64,000 nt of DNA from Sphagnum compactum (GCA_965153455.1 OZ234495.1:1984001-2048000), one strand, 5' to 3'; positions 49,277-62,384 are shown, counted from the first letter of the stretch. Made by a program: numbers and translations. The notes: generated by a model not told the origin, from the letters alone.

Positions 49277-49480
49277 CCCACATTTTGATGAATGTTCACC
49301 AGTGAACTATGGGTTGATTTTTGGGGAACTTAACATTTCCCTATTTCAACTCTTGCTTGGGTTTGTTCATTTGATCCCACATTTTGTGACGAATGTTCAC
49401 CAGGTGTGACTATAAACCATGAGTTTATTTTTTTGGCAAACTTCAGGGAACATTTCCTATTTGAACTATTGCTGGTTTGA
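49277..49480. repeat. Two-copy tandem duplication, 99-bp period
   Basis: CCCACATTTTGATGAATGTTC starts at 49277 and CCCACATTTTGTGACGAATG at 49376. The copies share GAACTATGGGTTGATTTT-like and AACATTTCCTATTT-like blocks. A separate direct duplication of AAGAATCTGACTTAAGACTG occurs at about 49799 and 50052. Confidence 0.8.
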
Positions 49481-50334
49481 AGTTTGAACATGCCATAACA
49501 AGTATCATCAGGCAGGCAGCTTGTTTGAGCTGCATGAGTTAGTTGCAAATGATCCTTGGCCACAATATGGATGATATGGGGATGGGCAAAAAAATTGATT
49601 AGTCATGCAAATAAATCTAGAATAGGTAGCACTTTGTTGTGGCAGGGTGGTGCAGGACCCAAGTACAGAAAAAGGGCAGGTGGGTGCAAATGGGTGCTCC
49701 TGTGATGAAAGCATGTGCTATGAAAAAAAGTACCAATGCCAATCCTTAAACAATCTCTGCACAATTCTGACATGAAATTTCTATGAATAATATAAATTAA
49801 GAATCTGACTTAAGACTGACACTGTTGTGAATTTTGAAATTTTTGTGTAGCAAGACTCAAAATTCAGGAAATTGTTTTTAAAAAAAAACACCTTTAGTAT
49901 CACAAGGCTCCTATACATTCTTCAGGTAGGTAACCAAAATACCATAGTACATGAACGGTTTCAGCATAAATTAATTATTTTTTGTGTTTTGTCAAATTTT
50001 TGAAAATTTATTTATTATTTGTGCCAAAAAATTTATGAATATTATAAAATTAAGAATCTGACTTAAGACTGAGACAGTCTAAACACACTAGACTGTCCTG
50101 TAAACATAACCAGAATGTGTTTTTTTTTTTTAATGACCATTAACTGCAAAAAAATTCAGAATTAAAAAACCAAGTGCCAAAGTTAAGATTTAAAATTTAA
50201 TTAATTATTTGGCAGTTTGTTGCTGAATCCAATCAAGGAGTACAGTATATATAAGGATGTTAAAACTTTCCTTTAATATTTTCTTTATTGGCCAAATTTG
50301 GCTAAATCTGCTTGTGGATGATCATCACCTCAGC

Positions 50335-50660
50335 TGAACCAACAACAACCAGCAGCACTCCATGAGAAATGGATGGTGGGTGGACAGAAAACACATTTCC
50401 ATTGGGTTCCCAGTTCCCTAACTAAACAGCTAACCACAGTGATTAGCTTAGTTTCTGTTTCTACTACCTACCTACCTACCTACTTAGAATCCACTAGTCT
50501 TTACCTATGTACTGACCATCTACATGATGTACTACTTACTTAGTAACCACCTATCATCCTACTGACCTACCTGTATACCTACCAACCTGAACTATGCTGT
50601 AAAGAATAGCTCACCAAGGTTAAACCTGACACTAACTCGCTTAGGGTTCATCCACAAATG
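50335..50660. repeat. Dispersed CTACC-rich repeat, copy 3
   Basis: Keeps the order GGATGG, CATTTCCATTGGGTTCC, CAGTTCCCTA, GCTAACCA, then CTACCTACCTAC clusters, and ends with a segment (CACCAAGGTTAAACC..ACTAACTC) matching the end of copy 1 (ACCAAGATGAAACC..GTAACTC). It is the most diverged of the three copies. Confidence 0.7.
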
Positions 50661-51032
50661 AATCATAGCAGGCTTCCAAGTGCAGTGATTATTTTCCAGT
50701 GAATTATCACTTTTTTTTCAACCTGGAAAATATGATTTCAACCGATAGAAAAGGTTTTTTCATGAAAAAAAGCCCCAAATTCAGCATTTTTAAAGATTTT
50801 TAAAAAAATCACCAGATTTTTCCAATATGTTCCAGTAGGTAGTCAAGAATATTGAAGGATCCTTCTATTTGTTTTTATGGTTATCTCTGGTTTATTGTAG
50901 TGTTGGGCATTTACCTGGTTTGGAGGGTTTGGGGGGGGTGGGGAACCAACAACAACTACTAGGGTAGACCAGCTTACCACCGATCGACTGCCTATGACTG
51001 AACATTAATTTATATCTTCATCATATGTGCTT

Positions 51033-51485
51033 CATTTTGAGTGATTTAAAATGTTATGGGAGCTCTATCTCAAGCTCTAGAAACCATCTTTGAAGTGCAA
51101 TAAAAAAGGAGTAATGACAAAATAACAAGCAAAAAAAATGCTTTGGAACTTACAAATTGTGTTTTTTTTTTTTTTTCTTCTCTTTGAACCCCTCCTATTT
51201 TCGAACCTCATAACTTTCTTATGTCTTATTCATTTTAAACGATTTTAAGTGTTATAGGAGAGCCACCTGAAGTTCTACAAATCATCTTTGAACTCTAATA
51301 GCAACAGAGCCACATACAAGGAATTTTTTGGGTGTTCAGGAACCCACTTTAGTAACGTTCGTGGTTTGTTTTTTTGAGTTCTTGACCCCCTTTACTTTGG
51401 GGGGGGGGGGGGGGGGGGGGGGGGGTTTGTAACTTTCTCATTACTAATCTGTTTTCGATGATTGTTAGTGTGTCAGATGCCCCAT
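51033..51485. repeat. About 200-bp tandem repeat, three units
   Basis: Units begin near 51033 (CATTTTGAGTGATTT), 51231 (CATTTTAAACGATTTTAAG) and 51450 (TGTTTTCGATGATTGTTAG). Units 1 and 2 share the CATCTTTGAA block, and units 2 and 3 follow a TAACTTTCT block. A T-run separates units 1 and 2 and a G27 run lies just before unit 3. Confidence 0.7.
51399..51425 (+). repeat. Run of 27 consecutive G
   Basis: An uninterrupted G27 homopolymer between ACTTT and TTTGTAAC. It can form G-quadruplex structure and is an obvious place for length errors. Confidence 0.95.
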
Positions 51486-51489
51486 GAGG

Positions 51490-52900
51490 AGGGGTTCAAG
51501 TTTTGTTTGGACACCAGAAACAACCCTTGGATTGGGCTAGCCTTGAGCGCTTAAGTGTTCGGTGACCGGCCGGTAAACCCCACTACTACTACTACAACAG
51601 GGGGATGGTGCTTTGGTGACTGTTGGTTGAGTCTGGACAAAGGGCAAGTAGGCAATCTACCAATGTTCAAGAAAGAAATCGCACACACTGTTACCTCTTG
51701 AGAGAGAGAGAGACAGACAGACAGAGACAGTATGTAAGAAGAAGACGTCACAGCTCTTGGGAAATTACTGCAACACAATATTGTATCCGCATCATCGCAT
51801 TTGTCATCCCTCCTGTTTGTACTTGCCTTGGTACAAGTAGTAGACTGACTCTTTCTTCCTCCTCCTCCTTAAGTTTCAGCATCAACTGGGACCTGCCACA
51901 CAAAATTTGTGGATACTTAGACTTTAGTACTTTACTTACCTGTTCTCTGTCAGCCAAAACAACGTGCTCACAGCCAAAAATTGTGCATCATGAATCATCA
52001 TACCATCTAAACTAACCCCAACCGAAAACATGATGACAGTAGCTACTAAATACATAGGCTTATCCTTGCTCTTACAAGTGAAGAAGCTGAACAGTAGTCC
52101 TTTTTGCTCCATTTAAGAGATTGTTAGAAACTGAGACACCCACTTACCCAACTCTCATCATGCTAGGCTACCATCCAGTCCAGTGGTTCCTTTAAAAGAA
52201 TTTGTGACGGAGCTAAGGCACGTTTTTTTTTTTTTGTAATTTTTTAAATTCTTAATCATTTATTTATAAATTTAATCATTAAGATTTTAATTAATGAATA
52301 AAAAATCCCCCAATTTTGTGATGTAGCCACAGTGGCAAACATTCACAAGAGGGGAAGCGTCAAATTTGGCTATAGGTCAGAGAGGACAGTATGCATTTTC
52401 TAGAATCCTGCATGTTTTTTCTCCCTCAGAATGTGGCCGGTTCAAACCCTAAACTCTTTTAGTTCGCCACAAAAAGGCATCTAACAGGAATTTTGTGACA
52501 ATCCCACAAAAAGAGTGTTGGATAGATGCGAAATTTTGCACAAAATAATTTGTCTGAGCTTAGATAGTGAACATCCATTAAGAGGTTTTGCCAAATTTGC
52601 TATAAATGAACTATGATTGTTAGAAAAATGTAAACATCCTTGGCCCTACATACCTCAACATGGTATTAAAATCTGGTGATTTTTCAGATTTTCTTTTTTG
52701 GCAAAATCTAGCAAGAAGAAACTTCCAAAACCACTTGTTTTTCAAACAATTTGATGATTTTCACCAAGTGGCAAAATGTTGCAAATCAGGGGAATAATAA
52801 AAAAACACTGCTACCATTTGTTGCAGGGTGCATGGGTTTGATTTTCAAAAGGGTTGGTCAAAGTTCATTTACACCTGTAGGGAGCTACATCATTTGGAAT
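51490..52900. other. Moderate-GC tract, no gene supported
   Basis: A GA/GACA microsatellite lies at 51700-51729. Open frames at 51551-51778 (minus) and 51623-52015 (plus) overlap the microsatellite and each other, so I do not call them. Confidence 0.4.
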
Positions 52901-53954
52901 AGTGTTGGTGAGCACTAGGATATGGTCTCTTCCACAATACCATGTAATGGCATACAAAGATTGATTTTCATTTGATATTTTGTGGATGAAAAAAACCATT
53001 GAACCATGCAGTGAAATCTGACTGTGATTGCACAAGTTTCTTTATCCTTCCCTCCTACATATGCTCTTTGGAACAATACCTGGAGATTGACAACAGAGGA
53101 GCTGTACAATTGTGGAACCCACAACCGTAATAACTTTGCCAAAGTGCAAAAAATATCAGACCCTTCAGGCTCCCAAGGACTGACAAAAGATCTGTACTTT
53201 TTGCTGCAGGATGATTCCACATAAAGAGCAAATATTGCCGGTTACCAAACCCATTCTCATATGAAACTAGGGTGTATGGAAATGCTCAGAATTATTTTCC
53301 AAAGTCACAGACAGCAATATCTGTCACAACCATGAATCAAAGAAGTGTTCTTGCCAGTTTGGCTACAAAAAAATGACATGCAAATCCCTGCACTGCCTTA
53401 ATTTGAGCCACTTAATGAAGACAAGCAGCAGTCTGCATCTACCTTGCCTTCCTGTCTAAGGGGAAAAGGAACTCCCATTGCCTAGGACCATGAATTCAAT
53501 ACCCAACGTCTCTAACTAACCTGTAACACTCATCCAGAGAACTCACAGGCACACCCAACTCACATTTGTTTGATAGGGTGCTTGAACCTTGTGCCAAACA
53601 TTGAACTACCAGAGACCAGAAGCCAATGACCAAGATCTGGACATTTGGGAGGAAAAAGAGAGGAGATAGGACCCTTCAGATGTTTTTGGTTTGCTGGACA
53701 CATCAATTGTGCAATACAAAGATCTCCATTGAGAGAGAGAGAACCATATCAAACAGTTTCCAATAGCACAAGAGTTCTCCCCAAAGACAACCCAACAGCA
53801 TCCGAATTAATGTACCCACTGCCTGACATTACCATGCATCCCAACCTCCTTTCCCTACTTGAGGGAAACCAAAACTTAGACACACAAAAATGTCTGTGGA
53901 ACCAGGATGTTGGCTCCCCAATGGAGGACACATGAGGAACATGCAACCTCGGGC
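52900..53954 (-). other. Probable 3' flank of the bHLH gene
   Basis: Moderate-GC sequence after the bHLH stop. Frames open here (52915-53220 minus, 53645-53935 plus) show no known motif. No polyadenylation site was fixed. Confidence 0.4.
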
Positions 53955-56167
53955 CTAGGCAACAGGAGGTCTGAGGACATGGTCTTGTGAAGTGTCAACT
54001 GCAGCAGGTGGCATCCATTGCCACATTGCCATGCCTGGATAACCAGCCATCTGTGCTGCCTTGTTTGATGCTGCTTGAGATTGTGCTGCAAAAGCAGCAG
54101 CTGCTGCATGAATGGCTGCTGGATGAGGTATGTATCCAGTTGGTATAGTCATGTCCTTCACTTGCTGCTCCAATTTCTCCTTATCAGCCTTTAGTCTTGT
54201 CTTCTCATCCCGTAACTCATTTTTCTCCACCTGCATACACATAGACATAATAAGGAAAAATCTTTAAATTGTCAACTTTCCAACAAACACATAGTCAATG
54301 CCTACAGCAACTATTGCTACTGTACTTGAGGTAGAAAAGCCAAAAACAATACAGAATGACAGCCAAACATCTCATCATCACTGATAACCTTCCTTTTTTG
54401 GTTTGTGGACCGCAGGTAGGGTTGGGGGCTTGGGTGGAAGATTGTGGCATGTGTGCAAGGGGTTTCGGTTGGAAGCTGGACCTTCAAATCCTTAATAGTA
54501 TCACGCAACTGGTTGTTTGAATCTTGAAGCTGTTGAGCCTCAGAGCGAAGCTGTGTTAAGATACGAACAGCATCAGACAGGATGGTTGCCTTATCCGTTT
54601 TAGGTGGCTTTCCTGGTTCTAGAACTGTGCTTAATTCCAGGAATCTGCAAAACCATTTCAAGGGGTCATTCACTACCAAATAGACTGCACAACATCTCTC
54701 TGCACACAGTTTATTAATTAAATGTGGTAAAACTCTAGGAGCCATGAGAGATTGTCACCAACAGAAAAACTCCACAAATAGGTGAGGAGAAGACAATAAC
54801 ATTGTCTGTGAAAGATACCACAGAAATGATAAGAAACAGCAACATATCCAGCTGTTTTTGCAAAAACATTACCAGCTTGAAAATTTTGATAGAAGCACTC
54901 TGATAACCATACAGTATCGCAAAGGTCACTGCCGCATCATCTTCCAAATGGTGTACAACATTAGAAAGATTGCTAACCTGTCATTCAGGCGGTCCCTGCG
55001 CATCTTTTCACGGCATGCCTTGTTGCCTGCTCCACCACAAGCCTCCTCCCGCAATCTGAACAACCAACTTCCCATGTCCCTCTCACAACCAAGTACATAC
55101 AAGAGCATATAGCTTGAGGCCAACCACACACCTACAGAGCCATCCAACATTGAGTTCAGACATTAGAACAAACTCAATAAACTGGTCGGCAACCAACAGC
55201 TCAGCATGATACATTCTGTTGTAATGTTCTCCACCAGGAACTCATTACAGGATGCATCTGAAGTTGCACTGTTGATGCAATTTCAGCCTCCTCTCTCACT
55301 GCTACACATACCTTTTCCTTGTGCACCCTTTAACAGGAACATCTGACTCCCCTTTGGAGCACTCATTGTCAGCACTGCATTCCATCACAAACAGACCAAA
55401 GAATGTGAGTCACCAATTGAATGAACAACAGGAAAGCATGTCACTACAAGTCTGGAATTCCACTATTGGATTTGCAACTTCCGCACAGAAGCTGCAGCCA
55501 ATCCTCCGGTAAACAAGGCCCTCATAGATGCACATTCCACTGAGGAGGGTTGGAGACAGAAAGTGATATCTCACTTCTGCCATCTTCTAGTACCTATCTG
55601 AAGTTTGTTTGTGCACAACATATTAGGAAACGGTTCAAGATCTCTAGAGATGTCAACCAGCTAATACTCAATCCATGGCTCTAGAGGTACCTATGATTTC
55701 ATGATATCCTCGTACTTCTGGAGAACCCTTCTTTGAGAGAGGGCTCTTTCGATAGCCAGTATGTGGGCAAGACCTAGACGAAAATGCAAGCTTGAGTGTA
55801 CAAGCCAGGCTCCCAACACAAGGTTATAAGAAGAAAAAGAAGATATTCTCAAGACATGGCATGTATGCATGTATGTATGATATGGTGTTCGGGCGACTGT
55901 TTCTTCAGAATATCTTCAGGAAAAGATGTCTATCAATACGGAGGTTTCAGCTGTGCCCCAATAATCGGCAACTTGCATTGGACGAAGGTCTGCGTCCGTG
56001 AGGAAGACACGAAAGAAAGACGTAAGTAGGTACCTGCAATCGATTTGTCCCACAGGTTGCTGACCGTTGCACCAAAAAAATGGAGTGGATGGCTGCACTT
56101 CCTCCTCCGCTAAGAAACCCTCCGCAAGATACGACATCCACTTGGTCGCATTCGACGGCGAGGACAT
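53955..56167 (-). CDS. bHLH transcription factor, subgroup IVc (ILR3-like)
   Basis: Arabidopsis IVc members (ILR3/bHLH105, bHLH34, 104, 115) act in iron homeostasis and stress responses; that role here is inferred. Five exons join in phase: 56034-56167, 55312-55374, 54978-55055, 54482-54644 and 53955-54230, giving 237 residues (Arabidopsis ILR3 has about 234). The N-terminus is MSSPSNATKWMSYL; the linker has ECSKGE. The basic region at 78-92 is KACREKMRRDRLNDR, with helix 1 at FLELSTVLEPG, then PPKTDKATILSDAVRILTQL, and a long coiled coil (EKNELRDEKTRLKADKEKLE). The C-terminus, MWQWMPPAAVDTSQDHVL then RPPVA, is the subgroup signature. Splice sites are all GT-AG. An in-frame upstream Met at 56237-56239 would add 24 residues translated from a CT microsatellite, so the later Met is preferred. 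It looks intact. Confidence 0.93.
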
Positions 56168-56169
56168 TA

Positions 56170-56820
56170 TGCTGCTCTCTAACTCTGTCTCTCTCTCTCT
56201 CTCTCTCCGCGCCGCTGGATCTCTAAGCCACACACGCAACAGCCGCCGGGCTCCCTATCTTGGAGACAATGCCTCTTTCTCCTTCCCCGCCTCGCAAAGT
56301 TTCCTCACCTCCCCCCGGCCAAACCCCAGCTTTCCCCCAACTCCTAGCTCCCAGTCAAAATCCCGCTCTCCTAAGAATCCTCTCCTCCTCCAACAACAAC
56401 AAAACCACGGCTCGACCTTAAAGTTCGAGGTCAAGCCAAGCTCTCCATTCCCCGAAACATCACGCACGCACGCACGCACGCACGCATAAGTAGGCACGCA
56501 CACACACAAAACGAGACCGAGCAGGAAAAAAACCAAAAAAAAGAGCGAAATAATCACCCAAAAAAACCTGTGATGAGATGAAATCCGAGAAGTACTCTGC
56601 ACTCAAAACACCAGGAAAACGCGAACGTCAGGAAGTGTTTGACAGACCTTCGTTGCAACAGCAGCACTGAAGCTCTTCGTTGCACCAAGAGGAGCACTAA
56701 GCACCACCACACAACGCACAAGACGCAAAACTAGCGAAACGCTAACCAAAGGGAGGCGCAGCAGCACCGCGAAGAATTACTAATTACAACGCAGTAAGTT
56801 TTATATTAACTCCTCCCCCC
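56170..56820 (-). promoter_or_regulatory. 5' UTR and promoter of the bHLH gene
   Basis: GC-rich, with a CT run at 56189-56208 and a tetranucleotide CACG run at 56463-56486. The plus-strand frame at 56067-56489 is an antisense shadow of the first exon plus these repeats. No TATA box was assigned. Confidence 0.5.
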
Positions 56821-58900
56821 ACCCCCAACTGGAGGGTAAAACTAAAGATCGCCCCGACTACAGGCCACCACGTAGACCTTAACGCGCCACCACTGCTTTT
56901 TTACTTTACCTTTTTGTTTTAACTTTTAACTTTTAGCTTTTTTCGACAGTCTCAAATTTGGGTCTCGAATAATAAGTTACCCTTTTTTTCTCTTTTTTAA
57001 TTTTACAACAAATGATTTTATAATATTTTGTTTTTGCTGTTTTTTCGACCAAAACATTTGGGAGAATTTTGGAAATTAGTCGAATTTTTTCAGTTAGTAT
57101 CTTAAATTCTCCTATTTTTTTTCCGACTAAGTATACACTAATTGGGGAATTGTTTAGTGTAAATCCTCCTAATTAGTAAACTAGAATTAGTGTAAATTCG
57201 ACTAATTTTGCTTTTTTTTTTTTTTAAACTCCTCATTTTTTCGATATTAAAAAATTGAAAGAAAAGCCCTAAATGACTACCAAGTTCTCTTGTTATTATT
57301 TGTTTATTTGATGAGTAAATTCATGATCTCGCCACGTGCGAGGAGATCACATCCACGCCAGACATTCTGGTCCAGATGCCGGGATTGAAGGGCCACGATA
57401 ATTTGTGGGATATTTTGCACGGAAACTTATTAGTCCATTTCAGTCTTGGGCGGGTATATAAAATCGACTCTTAATATATCCGCTGGGGAGGGTTAAATTT
57501 CAAATTTCAAATATATATATATAAGCTTGGTAAAGATACATAGCCTTATAGGTTTCAAAAAAATTCCAAATTGGGTAAAGTGTATTTAAAGGTTTTGAAA
57601 TATTTATCAATAAGAGTAAAGGGTATAAGATAAAATGTGTAAATAAACAGAAATAAAAACCCAAAAGAAAATTTATGGTTTATTACATAGTTCATCATTA
57701 CCATAAATTTGAACAAATTCCCTCATTACCCACATGCATTGCAAAAATATGAAACAAAATTATATATGATATAGAATTATTTTTCTGGCTTATGTAACAT
57801 ACCCGCATCAAAACAATTGCCCTCACACGGGTAAGAATAAATCTTGAATATATATACTAGACGGTAAAGTAAAGACAAGGTAAGTCTGAAATGTTTACCA
57901 GTGGAGTAATTCAGCAAATTTACCAAACCAGATAAGGCCTATCTATATCCCTATTTCCCACAAAAGGTAAAATAACATACACTTGCTCTCTCTCTACATT
58001 CTGACCTGGTAATTCAACTTTTGAGTGGTCCATCAACAAATCGGATACTGTCACGTGTCATACCCGGCTGATTACAAGGCGGATTTTCAGATTTGAGTTG
58101 ATTATGAAAAGAATCTGCTGGCGTTTTCCTGTGTTTAAATTACAAACAAAAATAATGCCAGAATGGGGCCTCTAGTATTATCGTAACCTGAACTATTCCC
58201 ACCAATTTGCTGACGCTATCACAATACACCATTTATAGGGCATAAAATTTTGGCTTGAACTTGACCCAATGTGAGAGTGACAAAAGTCACTATAAACATT
58301 TTGGAATAGAATTTGATTTGAATTTTTTAATTTAGCAACAATCTAGGCAACCAGCTAGTCCATATATTTGAACCTCAAAAGTCCACTATTGATAATGAAT
58401 ACGTTATTTTCAAAATATAGTTTTACAAATGTGTTCGTAATCATTATGTTAATGTATTACCAATTTTCAATTGACAAATTCAAAATGATGTTATTGACTA
58501 TAAGCATTTAAACATAATTTGCACCATGCAGAAATGACCATTATGACATTAAAAGTGAGTCTTTTAGTCATGCATTCACCTTAATTACTAAATTTGGAGG
58601 TTCTAGTTGAAAAATCTAATAGTTCAAGATGACTTGTTGCACATTATTGTCAACACAATACCACCAAATAACTCAGAACTTACTAATCACAAGAAGTAGA
58701 GGCTACTTGCCATGATTAATCTTTTAGTGAAAGATAATATCATACCATACATCGTTGATATTGATGATCCTTGTGAAATTTGGAAACAAACTAGAAAGAT
58801 TGTTGGCATTAGCAAGTTTAACTAGGAGACTATTGATTAAGCCTTTAGATGTTTTGAAAATAACCAAGTTGATCAAAGAATGAAATAATAAAATTAGGTG
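56821..58900. other. AT-rich intergenic tract, no gene seen
   Basis: Mostly T-rich, A-rich and short AT repeats (57511-57522). A block at 58235-58330 loosely resembles 3965-4015. No supported open frame. Confidence 0.5.
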
Positions 58901-58908
58901 TGAAATGT

Positions 58909-59200
58909 CACTACAAGGAATCTTGTCCATACCAACCCATGTATTTGCGACTTGTGTCCATATTAACCATTTTTGCAACTTGCAATGCGACTATCCTCCG
59001 TGGCACCATAGTAAAAACGACTTGTAGTCACATATTCTACTACAAATTGGTCTTCAATTGCATATGCAACTATAACTTGTGACTACTATTGATTTGGATG
59101 AAAGTTGTATTTGCGACTCATGATATGATTCATAAGTGACTAGACACCACATGGTGTCTATTCAACTTGAATTATGACTAGAAATCGTATTTGCAAATGT
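58909..59200 (+). mobile_element. CACTA-like terminus with subterminal motifs
   Basis: CACTACAAGGAATC at 58909 matches the usual start of plant CACTA (EnSpm) inverted ends. In the next 290 bases GCGACTTG, GCGACT, ACGACTTGTAGTCAC, GCAACT and GTGACTAC recur on both strands, like subterminal transposase-binding repeats. Neither the opposite terminus nor a transposase is visible, so it may be a solo end or a non-autonomous remnant. Confidence 0.5.
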
Positions 59201-59209
59201 AAATGTCCA

Positions 59210-61040
59210 GATGTGAAGAAAGTACATATGTTAAGGCCACTAAAATTGTTGGATTTGGTGAGATTCTAATTTTTTTTTTAACTATGTTAATTAACATATT
59301 AGGGTTTAAGGCTTGCTAGGTTTAGAAACCATATTTGGTGCACTAAATTTGTAAACTTGGTTATCTTGAATGAAACAATTAGCAATTCAATAGAATAACT
59401 ATTTGTAAACATGGTTCTTGTACCTTACTTACACGCATTGTTTTTTTATTAAATGTGTGTTGTAGCCAAAGTGGTAATGATCCATAAGAAGATTTTTCCA
59501 AATGTGGTCACAAGATAAATATGAAAAAAATATTTTTATAACTAATCCATTTATAATATTGGTTGTTACTTCAATAAAAAAAATTATCAATTTTATTAAA
59601 AACTTGATCAATTCTGCCTATTCAAAAATTTCCACACAATATGATTTCATCATTTTAAATTTTTCATATAACTAAAAGGCTTTGGCTCCTATGATGATGG
59701 TTTAGGATATCAAACTTTAAAAATTCCACATAAAATAATGTGCACTTTGCCATGTAGCCTACAAATTGTTCAATGGAATATGTTAAAACTATTACAACAT
59801 CACCAATTCCAGCAATTCAGGTCAAACCAATAACATATTTTCTTTAAACACCACACAAGCCTATTCAACAATTTTTTATAGGTAATACACTGACACTATA
59901 ATCATGTCTCCACACATATGGGGTTTAAATCATAAAATTAAGGAACATAATCATCACAAATAACACATTTGAATTCTATAAATTTGTTGATATTTAAAAA
60001 ACAACAAATTTTCATACCAATCGATGTTTCATTGCTGCATTCATATAATAAATCAAGGTTGCACCAAAATGCCTTATGTCCACCTTGACATCAATAGAGT
60101 ACCAACCAAAGTTCATTATAAAGTTGTGAAAGAACTAAAAATTATACTAGGCTACATCATCTAGTCCTAAGTTACCCCTCAAAGCTTGAGCAACTAAAAG
60201 TGTATCTTCTCTAAACAATTCAATGGCACCTACCAATGTCCTATTCATGTCCACATCCACAAAATCTAATGGGGCCTCAAGACCAAATGCCCTTCCATGT
60301 GTCTCAAAGCAACCATCATACATCATCACAAATCTAGCATGTGACAAATTATTAATGAAAATCATGTGTAAGTTCGTTCATTCATAGGTTTGTACATTTT
60401 ACACACGAATATCATGCATTGAAAACATGTTTGACACACAGATAAATGTGTTGACGAATGAAATACGAACCTATGAAGCAACCAATGTCACACAAATTTC
60501 GCATCTTCCAATAAATTTGTGTGTCGAATGTGTTTTCAATGCACGATATCAATGAATGATACATACAAATTATGAATGAATTAATGTTACATGGTTTCCA
60601 TTTGTATGTCGTGAGATGCTAAGTTTGTGATGATGTTTGCCATGACTCGTTGACTTCTAGGTTCCTTGTGAAGGACAACTTTCCAAAATGGTGTTTTGGT
60701 GTCACTCCAAAAAAAGACTTGTTGAACTTGTGATGGGAAAACAAAAGGTTCATCAAATTCATGCAAGAAGTGCTAAAAGTTGGCAAGAAAAAACGTTACA
60801 TCATCTTGCATGTAAGTTGGGTTCCTTTTGTTATGAGTCCCGTTTTTCACCCATTGACATTGAAATAAAATTATGGATGAAGATATTAAATCATAGTTTA
60901 ATTGCAGTATTTCCTTTAAGGTGTGCAATAAAACTCACAAAAATCCAATAAAAGATCGATGGCTGGAACCATCACAAGGAGACAAAAAGGGAAGGCCAAA
61001 GAAAGGCCAATAAACGTACAACCCACATGAACCAAAAAAA
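59210..61040. other. AT-rich tract with unidentified coding-like scraps
   Basis: The minus frame at 60147-60365 has a balanced, protein-like reading (AFGLEAPLDFVDVDMN, ALRGNLGLDDVA). It may belong with the element at 61051-61627, but I cannot name it. The plus frame at 60688-60951 is also unrecognised. Confidence 0.35.
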
Positions 61041-61050
61041 AAGGAGAAAG

Positions 61051-61627
61051 TTAGTCCCTCTCGTGATAGAAAGTTATTTCACCCATAGCCCCTCTAATGT
61101 CACCTGCATGCAAATTGTGAGATTTAATAGTAATGGGAGGTCTAGAACAAGCATCACCTGCCAACACAGTCTTCCTCTCTATGGCAGAGTCTAAAGCACA
61201 TTGAAGAACAATATTAACATGTTGCCTAAAAAATTAAATGCAAAAAGACAAGGATAAATGACCTCCCAATCATTTATCATGGAAAAGATGGGCACACTCC
61301 CTGATGAAACAATCCATATCACGCCCAGGTGCGTCATGCATTTCCATGGCCATTGGAATAAAGTGGTGCCCCTCATGAAGCCTTCTATACTTGTAGATTT
61401 TAGCAATGGTGTTAAGTTCTATCACTGTACATGCTAGTCGATTAATGACATTCGAAGCCACCGTCTCCCGTGTTAAGCCAATAACCATCACATTGGAACG
61501 AAGACATGGTCCTCTCGAATCGGTAGAGATTAGCTCGTAATAAAACTCCTAATGTAAGGGTGTACTCCTGCTCTTTCCAGTCTCTATAAGTATGAAATAG
61601 AATGAAAGCATTGGCAAAAAAATTCAT
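61051..61627 (-). mobile_element. Degenerate repetitive-element coding remnant
   Basis: The minus strand reads, across frame changes, ...SNVMVIGLTRETVAS, NRLACTVIELNTIAKI, RRLHEGHHFIPMAMEMHD, DMDCFIRECAHLFHD, then from about 61240 AIERKTVLAGDACSRPP, NLHAGDIRGAMGEITFYH and a stop at 61051. I recall very similar sequence as a high-copy coding repeat in plant assemblies, probably the tail of a retroelement protein, but I cannot assign a family. At least one frameshift near 61240 breaks it. Confidence 0.4.
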
Positions 61628-61934
61628 TAGGGCAATAGAAAAAATAATCTAGTGTTATATTGTACAACGATTTTCTTGAAAAAAAAAAAGCACCAAAGTC
61701 ACCACATGGAAGAAAAATAGTTTGAAGTCACCATATTTAGACAATAAGTTTGAGCGTTTTTTTTTTTGTGGGAATGTTTGGCATTTGGTGAGATTTTTTC
61801 CAAAAATTATATTTAGTCAAATATCGTAGTACCTTGACCATTTCAACACATGTTTGTCGAATAATTAATTAATTTTGAAACATTCATTTCAACAAATGGA
61901 ATTTTTTGCTGCTATTGATCAATAGCGACTAAGA

Positions 61935-62060
61935 AGAAACACTTGTGGCGTATTCAAAATCACGGCGGAAGAAGAAGAAGAAGAAGAAGAAGAAAACTTG
62001 TGAAGAGATTTTCAGTAACGATGAACAAGATTCTATGAGAAACACTTGTGGCATATTCTA
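61935..62060 (+). repeat. GAA microsatellite and duplicated flank
   Basis: A (GAA)9-like run at 61967-61995 is followed by a second copy of its upstream flank: AGAAACACTTGTGGCGTATTC at about 61935 and AGAAACACTTGTGGCATATTC at about 62038. This lies in the probable promoter or leader of the gene starting at 62385. Confidence 0.75.
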
Positions 62061-62384
62061 GAAGAAGAAAGCTCTTTAGAGTTTCTCGAATTTTTTTTTC
62101 TCATACGGACTTAGAGACTGTTTTGTGCAGATTTCTTTCGTCGATCGTCGTGCAGGAGTTTCTTGTTTCCTGTAGCAATTCTCGGGTAAATTTGAAGCCA
62201 AAGTATCGAGAAAGAAAGAGGAAGAAGAGAGAACAATAGATGCCTTTGCGATTCAGGGCTGCAGCAATTTGAGGAATTCAGAACTCGCACAGATCCTTTT
62301 CCTCTGAAAGATTTGCAACACAGGAACCAGCGATGAGCATGGAAGGACGAGAGCTTGCTGATTGATGCAGAGGATTTTTGAGGC

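Noticed and set aside
56168-56239. N-terminal extension of the bHLH protein from the upstream ATG
   Set aside because: The added 24 residues are Arg/Glu runs translated from a CT microsatellite, and relatives start at the later Met-Ser/Ala-Ser-Pro.
56067-56489. 140-codon open frame, plus strand
   Set aside because: It is antisense to the first bHLH exon and ends in CT and CACG microsatellites.
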